Shown here piece by piece: positions 9,319-17,917 of a stretch of 64,000 nucleotides of DNA. Within the stretch, counting starts at the first letter, position 1; every line of letters begins with the position of its first letter. The notes beneath the pieces are model-generated. The model searched no databases, was not told the DNA's origin, and saw only the letters and a program-made list of their open reading frames with translations. Position numbers and translations under genes: made by a program. This stretch comes from an uncultured Saprospiraceae bacterium (GTDB lineage Bacteria; Bacteroidota; Bacteroidia; Chitinophagales; Saprospiraceae): positions 1 through 64,000 of the forward strand of contig CALDEM010000019.1 in NCBI GenBank assembly GCA_937942435.1, given 5' to 3'.

Positions 9319-9349
9319 TGTGTCGTCCTAAAAAAGGTTGACAGGTTAT

Positions 9350-10243
9350 TTAATGATTTTGTTGATTAATTACATAGTAGTTTTTCCATCTCTTAGGAAT
9401 ATAACCGGTTCTCGAATGAGCATCATTTGGTGTTTGCATATCACAACTTAAGTGAGGTCTTAATTGATTGTACTTGTAAACGGTTGAGTCTATTCGACTC
9501 GACGCTTCATCATGATCAGCAAATTGATATTCATATAAGTACTCCTCCTTTAGTATTCCATTGACTCTCTCGGCGATCGAGTTGTCTAGTGGGTTTCCAT
9601 CTTCAGTCATGCTGAGCCTAATTCCATAATCCTGACATAGCTTTACATATTCATGACTACAATACTGCACACCTCTATCAGAATGGTGTATTAATCCTTC
9701 TATTCTTGTTGAACTATTCAAAGCCATTTGGAGGGCTTTTTTAGCATAAAATGTTTCCATGTTTTTAGCCAAATGATAACCTACTATTTTTCTTGAGTAA
9801 GCATCTGTAACTAAAAAAAGAAAGCTAAAACCATTGCCAATTCTTATATATGTAAGATCACTCACCCATAGCTGATTGTTCTTATAGGGTGTAAAATCCT
9901 TTATCAAGTTTTTGTGCTTACGATAACGGTGATAACTAATTGTTGTTTTTATTTTTCGTCTTCTTTTTCTTATAAGTAATTGATTGTCAGATAGTAAGTC
10001 AAAAAGAGCATCTCTGCCCATTTTGATCTTACACCTTTGCATTTCTGGCTTCATTATTTCATGTAGCTTACGGACTCCCATCCTTGGATGTACCCGTCTG
10101 ATAGCTTTTACGATTTCTAAAATATATTCGTCGCGCAACTTGTTGCGCATGGATCTTTTGTTGAAAATGTAATAGGCTTGTCTACTGACACCAAACAACC
10201 TGCATAGCGTTGTTAGACCAACGCTTGGATAGAGAGATCTCAT
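9350..10243 (-). CDS. IS3-family transposase OrfB (DDE integrase core)
   Basis: This 297-residue protein has an N-terminal HTH_21-like region (HPRMGVRKLHEIM) and an rve integrase core. The catalytic residues are D129 (WVSDLTYI), D189 (HHSDRGVQY) and E225 (NSIAERVNG). The spacing is the DD(35)E typical of IS3 transposases. The ATG at 10243 overlaps the orfA stop as ATGA, allowing some separate OrfB. The frame is also open upstream to the A8G site at 10267-10275, so a -1 shift gives the OrfAB fusion that normally acts as transposase. The length is normal for the family. Confidence 0.95.
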   Translation of the reverse strand: MRSLYPSVGLTTLCRLFGVSRQAYYIFNKRSMRNKLRDEYILEIVKAIRRVHPRMGVRKLHEIMKPEMQRCKIKMGRDALFDLLSDNQLLIRKRRRKIKTTISYHRYRKHKNLIKDFTPYKNNQLWVSDLTYIRIGNGFSFLFLVTDAYSRKIVGYHLAKNMETFYAKKALQMALNSSTRIEGLIHHSDRGVQYCSHEYVKLCQDYGIRLSMTEDGNPLDNSIAERVNGILKEEYLYEYQFADHDEASSRIDSTVYKYNQLRPHLSCDMQTPNDAHSRTGYIPKRWKNYYVINQQNH

Positions 10244-10590
10244 CTTTTCGATTGTTTGGTATCTAACTTTTTTTTAATCTGAATTTTCAGTTCCGATTCA
10301 GCAATATTTATCATCTCTTCCAATGCCTTAGATCTTAATTTCTCATGTGCCAAAGCAGCTTCCAATTCTCTTATTCGAGATTCATAACTAGATTGTTCCA
10401 ATGGCTTCATAAGGTCAAGCTTTGGCTTCTTTTCGTCTAATTTACGCATCCATTTTGATATTGTGCTATGGCCTTTAATACCATATTTTCGACTTGCCTC
10501 GGTCTTGCTTATACTTCCAGATCGCACCTCGTTAAGTACCATTATCTTGAAGGCTCGACTATAGCCCACGCTATCTTTTAATCCTGACAT
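10240..10590 (-). CDS. IS3-family transposase OrfA (HTH protein)
   Basis: This 116-residue protein has a helix-turn-helix (about 18-50: ISKTEASRKYGIKGHSTISKWMRKL) for binding the element's ends. A leucine-zipper-like helix (about 65-105) serves dimerisation. Near the 3' end the mRNA reads ATT AAA AAA AAG TTA (A8G, minus strand 10275-10267). This places the slippery heptamer A_AAA_AAG in frame. A -1 slip there continues as V-R-Y-Q-T-I-E-K into OrfB without a stop. Without slippage OrfA ends 9 codons later at the TGA. Confidence 0.93.
   Translation of the reverse strand: MSGLKDSVGYSRAFKIMVLNEVRSGSISKTEASRKYGIKGHSTISKWMRKLDEKKPKLDLMKPLEQSSYESRIRELEAALAHEKLRSKALEEMINIAESELKIQIKKKLDTKQSKR
10267..10275 (-). 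promoter_or_regulatory. A8G programmed -1 frameshift site of the IS
   Basis: The minus strand reads AAAAAAAAG in the orfA frame as AAA AAA AAG. This contains the classic IS3-family slippery heptamer. The -1 frame beyond it is open through the orfB start 24 nt downstream. I did not find a convincing downstream pseudoknot by eye. Confidence 0.75.
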
Positions 10591-10632
10591 AACTTTACAG
10601 GTTGTGTCAACCTATTTCAGGACAAGACACCA

Positions 10633-10915
10633 CCCGCCCTTAATCCCTAAAGGGTTGCTCAGCAGAACTCAGTTAACTCTTTACTAGTGGACTATTTTTG
10701 TAGACGTGCGCGGATTCGCTTCAGGGCTAGGGCGAGTGGAGCAATGCTTCTTAATATATTCCATAGTTCTTAATGCACGTGTTTAGGCTACACAAAAAGA
10801 AAGCCAGTGCAAACATGCACTGGCTTTCTTTTATATTATACATCGTTGTATAAGACACGTTGTACCAGATTTGCAATCTCGTACTATAATATCTCATTTG
10901 AGATTACAATCTCAA
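10633..10915. repeat. remainder of intergenic repeat unit 4
   Basis: Downstream of the IS the repeat resumes with CCCGCCCTTAATCCCTAAAG and matches units 2-3 up to the GGGCTAGGG(C/T)GAGT stretch near 10735. It then diverges, takes in the terminator hairpin at 10796-10831, and returns to repeat sequence at TAAGACACGTTGTACCAGATTTGC (about 10850). It ends with a variant of the second hairpin, GAGATTACAATCTC (about 10892-10905). No coding frame is seen. Confidence 0.7.
10796..10831. terminator. strong bidirectional terminator hairpin
   Basis: AAAGAAAGCCAGTGCA (10796-10811) pairs perfectly with TGCACTGGCTTTCTTT (10816-10831) around the loop AACA. Short T-runs occur on both strands. It most probably ends the DUF2911 transcript, which arrives on the minus strand from 10925. 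Confidence 0.8.
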
Positions 10916-10924
10916 CAACTCATA

Positions 10925-12016
10925 CTACATCCCAAACTGAAATGGTATAGCAGCTCGAGTCATATCCCATCCTATATGAAGATGTACAAGATTATCTCCT
11001 TTTTCTTCAAACATCATAGAAAGTGATTCTAATACCTCAGTGTCTTTCGTCACAGGTACTGATACAGTAACTGCATCTTTAGACTCATCTCTATTAGCAG
11101 CTCCCCAGATAGGGAAGTCTTTAGAAAAAATGATATCCCATGAAGTATCACCAAGCTTTGCAAACATGGCATATCTTCCTCTTGGCAACTTAGTGCCATT
11201 GATCGTTACATCTTCGTAGATAGCGATCTCAGTAGCTTCGTTAGCACCGACTCTCCATACACTGCCAGACTTTAGAAGACCTCCAAAGATGTCTCTTCCA
11301 TTCTTTTGTGGACGACTGTATGTCACTTGTATCTTAGGTGTTACATTTTTAGCCTCACCCTCTGCATAATTTGTAAATGCACTACCTCTTGGATAATGAG
11401 CCATGTCCATAGGGCTCGGATCGGTGTTGTCAAATATAACTGGATTAAATGCTATCGGAGCGGTTACTCTATGTCCATCCCATTCGATGACCATATTAGC
11501 ATGATGTTCATCTACTTCTTGAAATGTCATCGCAAGCGCCTCGCGAGACTCACCTACTTTTTCAACGGTATATTTTACTGAAGCAACCGTCTTTGATTGA
11601 TCTCTATTAGCACTGCCCCAGATACCTGATTCGGTAGAGAAGTTAAGCGTCCAGAAGCCATCTTCTACAAGAGCTGATAGGGTATAGGTGCCCGGTGTAA
11701 GCACAGCATCTCCGATCTGTACTGCTGTATAGCAAGTCAATGTTGTCGCTTCATTAGCGCCCAGTCTCCACTCTTCGCCATTCTTAAGTAACTCGCCAAA
11801 GATCACTCGATCATTTTTCATTGGACGACTATATGTTAGCTTAAGCTTTGGTCTGATGTTCCTTTGGTCTTCACTTAGGTAGTTTCTCCACGCCACATTT
11901 TGTGGATAGTATACCATATCCATTGCGCTTTTATCTAGATCTGGCCACTTCTCATCTTGTGCGGTAAGGATCCAAGCCGCGGTGATAAGGTAAATAAGTA
12001 CAAATATTTGTTTCAT
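10925..12016 (-). CDS. exported protein with two DUF2911 domains
   Basis: This 363-residue protein has a signal peptide (about 1-19, ending ILTAQ). Two homologous domains follow, about 30-185 and 195-363. Each runs from MDM(V/A)(Y/H)YP through TYSRP(M/Q)KN and GxxWR(L/V)GANEAT to a late WGxANRD(Q/E)SK, with G-x-W-R-x-G-A-N-E-A-T nearly identical in both halves. DUF2911 proteins usually have one such domain, so this is an internal duplication. Function is unknown; export to the envelope is likely. It is a single-gene transcript, with the hairpin at 10796-10831 as terminator. Confidence 0.85.
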   Translation of the reverse strand: MKQIFVLIYLITAAWILTAQDEKWPDLDKSAMDMVYYPQNVAWRNYLSEDQRNIRPKLKLTYSRPMKNDRVIFGELLKNGEEWRLGANEATTLTCYTAVQIGDAVLTPGTYTLSALVEDGFWTLNFSTESGIWGSANRDQSKTVASVKYTVEKVGESREALAMTFQEVDEHHANMVIEWDGHRVTAPIAFNPVIFDNTDPSPMDMAHYPRGSAFTNYAEGEAKNVTPKIQVTYSRPQKNGRDIFGGLLKSGSVWRVGANEATEIAIYEDVTINGTKLPRGRYAMFAKLGDTSWDIIFSKDFPIWGAANRDESKDAVTVSVPVTKDTEVLESLSMMFEEKGDNLVHLHIGWDMTRAAIPFQFGM

Positions 12017-12039
12017 TATTTTGGTTATTAATTTGACAG

Positions 12040-12047
12040 CAAATGTA
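12040..12047 (-). promoter_or_regulatory. putative -7 box of the DUF2911 gene
   Basis: The minus strand reads TACATTTG, an exact fit to the Bacteroidota -7 consensus TAnnTTTG, 23 bp before the start codon at 12016. No TTG at the usual -33 spacing is present, so support is partial. Confidence 0.35.
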
Positions 12048-12160
12048 CAATGTATAGCCCAATCTCGATTGTCCGCCCTAGACCTTAGGAAATAATTATG
12101 TTTTGCTCATATCCATAACGTAGAGACCTAAAACTCTATCTTGCGCCGCTAACATCAGAT

Positions 12161-13033
12161 ATGCTTCTTCTATTACTCTGTATTATTTGCAATGTCGTTT
12201 TGGCCGTGATCTTCAAATACTTTGACAAGTATAAGGTGGACAACCTGCAAGCCATCGTGATTAACTATGTAGTATGTGTTTTATTTGCGTCAGCGTTGAT
12301 GGGAGAGAGCGCCATTCCTGCCGATCTTTTTGATAAGAGTTGGTGGTCCTATAGTTTTATTTTGTCCGTTCTCTTTATAGTCGGTTTTAATATCATGGCA
12401 CTTTCTTTTCAAAAGAGTGGGGTGGCGCTGACTGCTATCATCCAGAAGATGTCATTGATTATCCCGGCATCGGTTGCGATTGCCATCTACGGAGAACCCT
12501 TACAATGGGCTAAAGGATTAGGCATAGCTCTTGCGTTGGTTGCGATAGTTTTGGTCAATATCCCAAGTAAAGACGGTGACAATAAGTTCTCGATTTTTCA
12601 ACCCTTGATCATCTATCCTTTACTTACTTTTCTTCTGAGCGGGATCATTGAGGTGATCCTTTATTATGTGGAAGTAGAGGGTATCGTAGGAGATGATGGG
12701 GCAAAGTTCACCGCTACTGCTTTTGGTATGGCAGCGGCACTTGGCTTCACATTTGCAACTTTTAGAGCGCTTAAGGATAACCAATATCCCAGTATCAAAG
12801 AGCTCATCGGAGGTATTTGCTTAGGCTTACCTAACTATCTATCGATATACCTACTCGTTGTGCTTTTGTCACAAGGTTGGGAAGGGTCGAGACTCTTTCC
12901 GCTTAATAGTATCGCGATTCTGATCATGACGGCGCTTGTCGGCTTTACATTTTACAAGGAGCGACCAGATAAGATGAAGGTCATTGGTATTTTACTGGGC
13001 GTCGGAGCCATAGTCCTACTTTCCTTCTTTTGA
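12161..13033 (+). CDS. EamA/DMT-superfamily transporter
   Basis: This 290-residue inner-membrane protein has about ten hydrophobic segments in two halves. That matches the duplicated EamA fold of drug/metabolite exporters. The junction between halves (about 130-150) carries the soluble stretch VNIPSKDGDNKFS, and the second half contains a short acidic loop VEVEGIVGDDGAK. Export of a small metabolite or amino acid is the usual role, and the substrate is not predictable. It starts a plus-strand region, with 95 bp between its stop and the ATG of the DUF3604 gene. That gap contains a hairpin, ACCTTT-ATA-AAAGGT, near 13072. Confidence 0.85.
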   Translation: MLLLLLCIICNVVLAVIFKYFDKYKVDNLQAIVINYVVCVLFASALMGESAIPADLFDKSWWSYSFILSVLFIVGFNIMALSFQKSGVALTAIIQKMSLIIPASVAIAIYGEPLQWAKGLGIALALVAIVLVNIPSKDGDNKFSIFQPLIIYPLLTFLLSGIIEVILYYVEVEGIVGDDGAKFTATAFGMAAALGFTFATFRALKDNQYPSIKELIGGICLGLPNYLSIYLLVVLLSQGWEGSRLFPLNSIAILIMTALVGFTFYKERPDKMKVIGILLGVGAIVLLSFF

Positions 13034-13128
13034 TATTTGTATTAATCGCTTTCGCAAATATTATAAAGGCGACCTTTATAAAAGGTTAGCGCTTATTTCA
13101 TACTTTGTTCGCACTAACATACGTACTT

Positions 13129-15012
13129 ATGAGACTCACTATCATATGGCTATGCCTTATCTTGCTATTAATGGTATCATGCACTGATCAGAAGACTTCA
13201 TCATCTGATTCTTCAAGCCCCGTTTCCGCTGTATCTGAACAAGGCGTAACGACGGGTTATAACAAAAATCGCAATGCCTATTTTGGAGATCTTCATGTTC
13301 ATTCCAGTTGGTCTTTCGACGCTTTTATATATAATGTGCGGACGAGCCCAGAAGATGCATATCGCTTTGGCAAAGGTGAGATGATCCAACATCCGATCGC
13401 GGGTTATATACAAAACAGTCGTCCACTTGATTTTATGTCAGTCACTGATCATGCAGAGTACATGGGTGTCATGATGCAGATGTTGGACAATGATAATCCC
13501 CTCGCCAAATTAGAATTTGCAAATAAGATAAAGAGCGAAGATAGAGCAGAGTCACTAGCAGCTTTTGCAGATGTAGGTAGAAGCTTAGCGCGAAATGAAC
13601 CAATGAGTGACCTTGTAGAAAAAGAAGTTATCTCAGATACATGGCAGAAGCAAATTGAAATTGCAAATCGCTTTAACGAGCCAGGTGCTTTTACAACCTT
13701 CCCCGCATACGAATGGACATCAAGCCCACAAAGAGGAAGTGGTGCACAAGAAGATCTTTATGCTGCTAACATGCACCGCAATGTTATTTATAAAGGGGAC
13801 AAAATATCGGATATTCCATTTTCATCATTTGATAGCCAGGATCCAGAACAACTATGGAAGTGGATGGAAAAGGAAAAAGCAAAAGGCATAGATCTCATCG
13901 CTATCCCACACAATGCTAATATGAGTGATGGTCTTATGTATGATCGTCAGACTTATGACGGTCGTCCGATCGATAAAGCTTATGCCCAGCTGCGCATCGA
14001 CAATGAACCGATCAATGAAGTAGTACAAATCAAAGGACAGTCTATGTCGCATCCCCTGCTCAATCCCAATGATGAGTTTGCAGATTATGAGCTTTACGCT
14101 TACACATTTGCTGTCGGTCCACCACCAGCAAGCCAGCCCAGTGGTAGCTATGTCCGTCAAGCATATGAAAGGGGCCTTACCTTTAAAAAAGAGATTGGTG
14201 TTAACCCATTTGAGTTTGGTGTGATCGGTTCTTCTGATGGACACAACTCCGCTGGACCTGTGCAGGAAGATCGCTATTTTGGAAAGTTAGGTGTTATAGA
14301 TGGTAACCCAGAAGTGAGGCTGCAAGCAGGTGATAGAGGAGGTCGTTTTTTAAGATCGCGCTATATGAGTGCAGCTGGATTAGCAGGTGTGTGGGCAGAA
14401 GAAAATACGAGAACTTCTATTTATAATTCGCTCAAGCGCAAAGAGACATTTGCGACAAGCGGGCCGCGGATAGCGGTTAGATTCTTTATGGGCAATAACT
14501 TAGAAAACCTAAACTTTGATGATGAGTCATGGTTAGATCATGCTTACGCATCAGGGGTGCCTATGGGTAGTAGAATGGAGTCTCAAAAAGACTCACCTGA
14601 CTTTGTCGTGTGGGCGAGTAAAGATGTAGAAGGTGCTAACCTTGATCGCATCCAAATTATAAAACAATGGATAGATCAGGATGGAGAGACGCATGAGAAG
14701 ATATACAACGTAGCTTGGTCCGATGGTCGAGCGATAGATAGTAATGGAGATATCCCTGCAGTCGGCAACACCGTAGATGTCCCTGACGCTTCTTACACCA
14801 ACACTATTGGAGATGTTGCGCTCAGTGGTGTTTGGAAAGATCCAGATTTTGATGCTTCACAGTCTGCACTCTATCTGCTAAGAGTACTCGAGATACCTAC
14901 ACCAAGATGGACGACTTATGATGCTAAGTTTTTAGGTATTGAGATTCCTGATGATCTTGATGCGACTACACAGGAGCGTGCTTGGTCAAGTCCGATCTGG
15001 TACCAACCATAA
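13129..15012 (+). CDS. DUF3604 lipoprotein (PHP-like putative metallohydrolase)
   Basis: This protein of about 627 residues starts at the ATG at 13129; a TTG 24 bp earlier is less likely. The signal peptide ends in the lipobox MVSC, so it is a lipoprotein. Early motifs GDLHVHSSWSFDAF and SVTDHAEYMGVM resemble PHP-type metal-binding phosphoesterases. EWTSSPQ, IPHNANMSDG and SSDGHNSAG fit the DUF3604 family. The catalytic activity is unproven. It is the first gene of a tight series with a parvulin (18 bp gap) and a HupE-like permease (8 bp overlap). I recall this trio recurring in other marine bacteria, which suggests one envelope system. Confidence 0.85.
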   Translation: MRLTIIWLCLILLLMVSCTDQKTSSSDSSSPVSAVSEQGVTTGYNKNRNAYFGDLHVHSSWSFDAFIYNVRTSPEDAYRFGKGEMIQHPIAGYIQNSRPLDFMSVTDHAEYMGVMMQMLDNDNPLAKLEFANKIKSEDRAESLAAFADVGRSLARNEPMSDLVEKEVISDTWQKQIEIANRFNEPGAFTTFPAYEWTSSPQRGSGAQEDLYAANMHRNVIYKGDKISDIPFSSFDSQDPEQLWKWMEKEKAKGIDLIAIPHNANMSDGLMYDRQTYDGRPIDKAYAQLRIDNEPINEVVQIKGQSMSHPLLNPNDEFADYELYAYTFAVGPPPASQPSGSYVRQAYERGLTFKKEIGVNPFEFGVIGSSDGHNSAGPVQEDRYFGKLGVIDGNPEVRLQAGDRGGRFLRSRYMSAAGLAGVWAEENTRTSIYNSLKRKETFATSGPRIAVRFFMGNNLENLNFDDESWLDHAYASGVPMGSRMESQKDSPDFVVWASKDVEGANLDRIQIIKQWIDQDGETHEKIYNVAWSDGRAIDSNGDIPAVGNTVDVPDASYTNTIGDVALSGVWKDPDFDASQSALYLLRVLEIPTPRWTTYDAKFLGIEIPDDLDATTQERAWSSPIWYQP

Positions 15013-15030
15013 ACAGAAGAGTAGGCATAT

Positions 15031-15855
15031 ATGAACAGATTATTGAAAGAGCCTATCTTTTACTTTTTACTGATAGGGTGTTTAATATTCTTATTGGATG
15101 ATGCAATCAATGATAGCGTAGAGAGTCGTGAAGACATCATCTTCACGAGTGAGGACAGGGATAGACTCGTCGCTCAGTATACGCAAAACTGGGGCGAACC
15201 GCCAACGCAAGAGACGTTAGATAAGCTGACCCAAGACTATATAGATTCTGAGATATATTATAAAGAAGCCCTTAAGCTTAACTTAGATCACAACGATGAG
15301 ATTATAAAAAGAAGACTGCGCCAGAAGTATGAGTTTGTAGCAGAAGATCTCGCAGATGTGGTTGAGCCAACTGAAGAAGAACTACAGTCTTTTTATAAAA
15401 ACAATATTAACCTGTATCAAGCTCCTGTAAAGTTGAGCTTCCATCACTATTATGTCAATCCCGATAAGCACAAAGATGTAGACGGTCAAGCTCAGTTATT
15501 ATATAAAAGACTTTCTAATCAAGAGCCTCATGACATCGGTGATGCTGGTGACAATAGTCACATTCCAACATTGCAAACCACAGCTGGAGAGAAAGAGATA
15601 AGTAGAGTCTTTGGAGCTGTATTTGCTCAAGAATTATTTGATGAGCCAACTGTAGGATGGAAGGGTATCGTAGGCTCTGGTTATGGTTTGCATATAGTCT
15701 ATGTCGATCTTATAGAAGAATCTAAAGTTTTGCCGTTCGATGAAGTAAGTGATGATGTCATAGTTGATTGGAAGACAGACAATCGATCGATGTTTAAAGA
15801 AGAGCTGATCAAGAGTGTACGTGATCAGTATAAAATAGTGCGCCGAGATGAGTAG
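15031..15855 (+). CDS. membrane-anchored parvulin-type peptidyl-prolyl isomerase
   Basis: This 274-residue protein has a single N-terminal membrane segment (FYFLLIGCLIFLLDDAI, about 10-27) and then a SurA/PpiD-like helical chaperone region (about 30-125). The C-terminal PpiC-type domain includes SRVFGAVFAQELFDEPTVGW and SGYGLHIVYVD. It should help fold or pass envelope proteins in the periplasm. The gene lies between DUF3604 (18 bp upstream) and HupE (8 bp overlap). The most economical guess is a dedicated chaperone for one of these two, which is inference. Confidence 0.85.
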   Translation: MNRLLKEPIFYFLLIGCLIFLLDDAINDSVESREDIIFTSEDRDRLVAQYTQNWGEPPTQETLDKLTQDYIDSEIYYKEALKLNLDHNDEIIKRRLRQKYEFVAEDLADVVEPTEEELQSFYKNNINLYQAPVKLSFHHYYVNPDKHKDVDGQAQLLYKRLSNQEPHDIGDAGDNSHIPTLQTTAGEKEISRVFGAVFAQELFDEPTVGWKGIVGSGYGLHIVYVDLIEESKVLPFDEVSDDVIVDWKTDNRSMFKEELIKSVRDQYKIVRRDE

Positions 15856-16855
15856 TGACATGGCTTTAAGATCTATCTGGTCGCTGATCTTGATGTGTGG
15901 GGTCCTAACTTTTAGCTACGCACATGAAGTAAGGCCGGCTTATCTCGAGATTAAAGAGGTCAATGATTATATTTATAAAATCATCTGGAAGGTCCCTTTG
16001 CTTAATCAAAGAGTACCTGATATACAGCCCATCATCGGTGATGGAGCAAATCTCGCTTCCTATAATCAAAAAAAGGAGTTAGAAGCGCTGATAGATTATA
16101 AGAACTTGACACTCAACCAAGATATCGGAGGGTTGAGTCTACGCATTACTAATCTTGAAAAGACGTTGATCGATGTAATCGTTAGATTAGAAAGATCCAA
16201 TGGCGAGATCAACACTTTTTTAATCCAACCCTCTGATCCGGAAGCAGTCATTCCGACAAGTTCAAGCCCTTGGCAAGTTGCTAAGACTTTTGGTGTATTG
16301 GGTGTAGAGCACATCCTTTTGGGGTGGGATCACCTCTTATTTGTATTTGGATTGATGTTACTAATTAGAAAGCGTAGACTTTTAATTACAACCATTACCG
16401 CTTTTACGATTGCCCATAGCATCACTTTGATCTTTGCTTCATTAGGCATTCTGCGATTACCCTCAGCACCTGTTGAGACAGTGATCGCACTGAGTATAGT
16501 ATTTCTCGGAAGAGAATACATCTTGATGCAACGTGGAGAAAAAAGTATGACTGCAGAACGACCTTGGTTAGTAGCTTTTATCTTTGGATTGCTGCATGGA
16601 TGTGGTTTTGCAGGAGCACTTGCATCTATCGGGATTCCTAACCATGCAGTGATGACTTCGCTCTTGTCCTTCAACCTGGGCGTAGAAGTGGGGCAGTTGA
16701 TATTTGTCGCAAGTCTATTATTAATCTATTATCTCGCTATCAGATTGTTAAAGGTGAAACTTCCAGATTGGTCTCTTCCTCTTCCTGGCTATGCGATTGG
16801 AGGGATGGCTGCTTTTTGGTTTATCACTCGATTATTGGATATTGTGGTATCATAA
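15848..16855 (+). CDS. HupE/UreJ-family membrane protein
   Basis: This 335-residue protein has a signal peptide (about 8-26, ending YAH) and a periplasmic domain of about 130 residues. The C-terminal membrane domain has six or so helices. The HupE signature is present: GVEHILLGWDHLLFVFGL, then FTIAHSITLIFASLG, then FGLLHGCGFAGAL. The histidines in these helices are the proposed Ni/Co-binding residues of HupE/UreJ permeases. No hydrogenase or urease gene is nearby, so nickel uptake is doubtful; cobalt, copper or another role remains possible. The start overlaps the parvulin gene by 8 bp, indicating translational coupling. Confidence 0.88.
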   Translation: MSSDMALRSIWSLILMCGVLTFSYAHEVRPAYLEIKEVNDYIYKIIWKVPLLNQRVPDIQPIIGDGANLASYNQKKELEALIDYKNLTLNQDIGGLSLRITNLEKTLIDVIVRLERSNGEINTFLIQPSDPEAVIPTSSSPWQVAKTFGVLGVEHILLGWDHLLFVFGLMLLIRKRRLLITTITAFTIAHSITLIFASLGILRLPSAPVETVIALSIVFLGREYILMQRGEKSMTAERPWLVAFIFGLLHGCGFAGALASIGIPNHAVMTSLLSFNLGVEVGQLIFVASLLLIYYLAIRLLKVKLPDWSLPLPGYAIGGMAAFWFITRLLDIVVS

Positions 16856-16867
16856 GATACGTACACG

Positions 16868-17896
16868 ATGAAGATCAATGACATAAGAGAGCATGGCCCA
16901 TATCTTGCTCATCCCGATAGATACGAACGGATAGAATATAGAAGATGCGGCAAGAGTGGTATTGACTTGCCGCTTATCTCTCTTGGCCTGTGGCACAACT
17001 TTGGAGACACTGACGATGTCAATAAGGCTAGAGATATCTTAAGGACAGCTTTTGATCATGGTATCACTCACTTTGATTTAGCTAATAATTATGGCCCACC
17101 TTTTGGCGCTGCCGAGGAGAACTTTGGAAAGATATACGCTAAGGACTTTAAAGCTTATAGAGATCAACTGATTTTATCTACTAAGGCTGGTTGGGATATG
17201 TGGCCAGGCCCATATGGAAATCTTGGATCACGCAAGTATCTTTTGGCAAGTCTGGATCAAAGTTTAAAAAGAATGGGTGTAGACTATGTAGATATTTTCT
17301 ATAGTCATAGACCTGATCCTGATACACCTTTAGAAGAGACGATGGGTGCACTACATACGGCTGTGCAACAAGGTAAGGCTTTATATGCAGGCATCTCACA
17401 ATACGACGCTAAGCAAACCAAGAAGGCAGTCAAAATCCTAAGAAGCATGGGGACGCCGATGTTGATTCATCAGCCTCGTTATAGTATGATGGATAGATGG
17501 GTAGAGAAAGGGTTACTTGATGTGATTGAAAAGAAAGGAGTAGGTGCGATTGCATTTTCGCCTTTAGAGCAAGGCATTTTGACAGATAAGTACTTGGATG
17601 GTTTTCCAGCAGATAGTAGAGCAGTCAGAGATGGGCGATACCTCAACAAGTCGCATATCACAGACGAAGTCATCAGTAAGGTGAGTGCACTCAACGATAT
17701 CGCAAAAGAAAGAAAGCAGTCGCTTGCGCAGATGGCTATCGCTTGGTTGCTAAAAGATGAAAGAATCACAACGGTGTTAGTAGGGGTGAGTTCTAAAAAG
17801 CAGCTTTTAGAAAACATTAAGGCAACTCGGAATATCAAATTTTCTAAAAAGGAGGTTAGTCAGATAGAGGCTATACTGGATAATAAGCCAAAGTAA
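16868..17896 (+). CDS. aldo/keto reductase, YghZ/L-glyceraldehyde-3-phosphate reductase-like
   Basis: This 342-residue soluble NADPH-dependent reductase has an (alpha/beta)8 barrel. Motifs are DLANNYGPPFGAAEENFG (with the catalytic Asp and Tyr), LSTKAGWDMW (catalytic Lys) and YSHRPDPDTPLEE (catalytic His). SPLEQGILTDKYLDG and the WxMWPGPYGNLGSRKYL insertion point to the YghZ (AKR14-like) group, which reduces glyceraldehyde-3-phosphate and methylglyoxal. It begins 12 bp after HupE and 21 bp before the tocopherol-cyclase-like gene, so it is probably on the same transcript. A shared pathway with those neighbours is not obvious. Confidence 0.88.
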   Translation: MKINDIREHGPYLAHPDRYERIEYRRCGKSGIDLPLISLGLWHNFGDTDDVNKARDILRTAFDHGITHFDLANNYGPPFGAAEENFGKIYAKDFKAYRDQLILSTKAGWDMWPGPYGNLGSRKYLLASLDQSLKRMGVDYVDIFYSHRPDPDTPLEETMGALHTAVQQGKALYAGISQYDAKQTKKAVKILRSMGTPMLIHQPRYSMMDRWVEKGLLDVIEKKGVGAIAFSPLEQGILTDKYLDGFPADSRAVRDGRYLNKSHITDEVISKVSALNDIAKERKQSLAQMAIAWLLKDERITTVLVGVSSKKQLLENIKATRNIKFSKKEVSQIEAILDNKPK

Positions 17897-17917
17897 CAAT
17901 GCACTAGTCACTAACCT

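Larger units (their letters stand above)
9319..10629 (-). mobile_element. complete IS3-family insertion sequence
   Basis: The element is 1311 bp. Its ends are inverted repeats that match at 21 of 25 positions: 9319-9343 (TGTGTCGTCCTAAA...) and 10605-10629 (reverse complement TGTCTTGTCCTGAAA...), both ending in AGGTTGACA. It is flanked by a 3-bp direct repeat CCA (9316-9318 and 10630-10632), typical of the IS3 family. Removing the element and one CCA restores ACCCACCCG, the sequence of the intact repeat units, which fixes the insertion site exactly. It carries orfA and orfB on the minus strand with a -1 frameshift signal. Nothing looks broken, so it may still be active. Confidence 0.93.

Noticed and set aside
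15848-16855. Nickel permease for hydrogenase or urease
   Set aside because: No hydrogenase, urease or accessory gene is in the window, so the name HupE is kept only as a family label.
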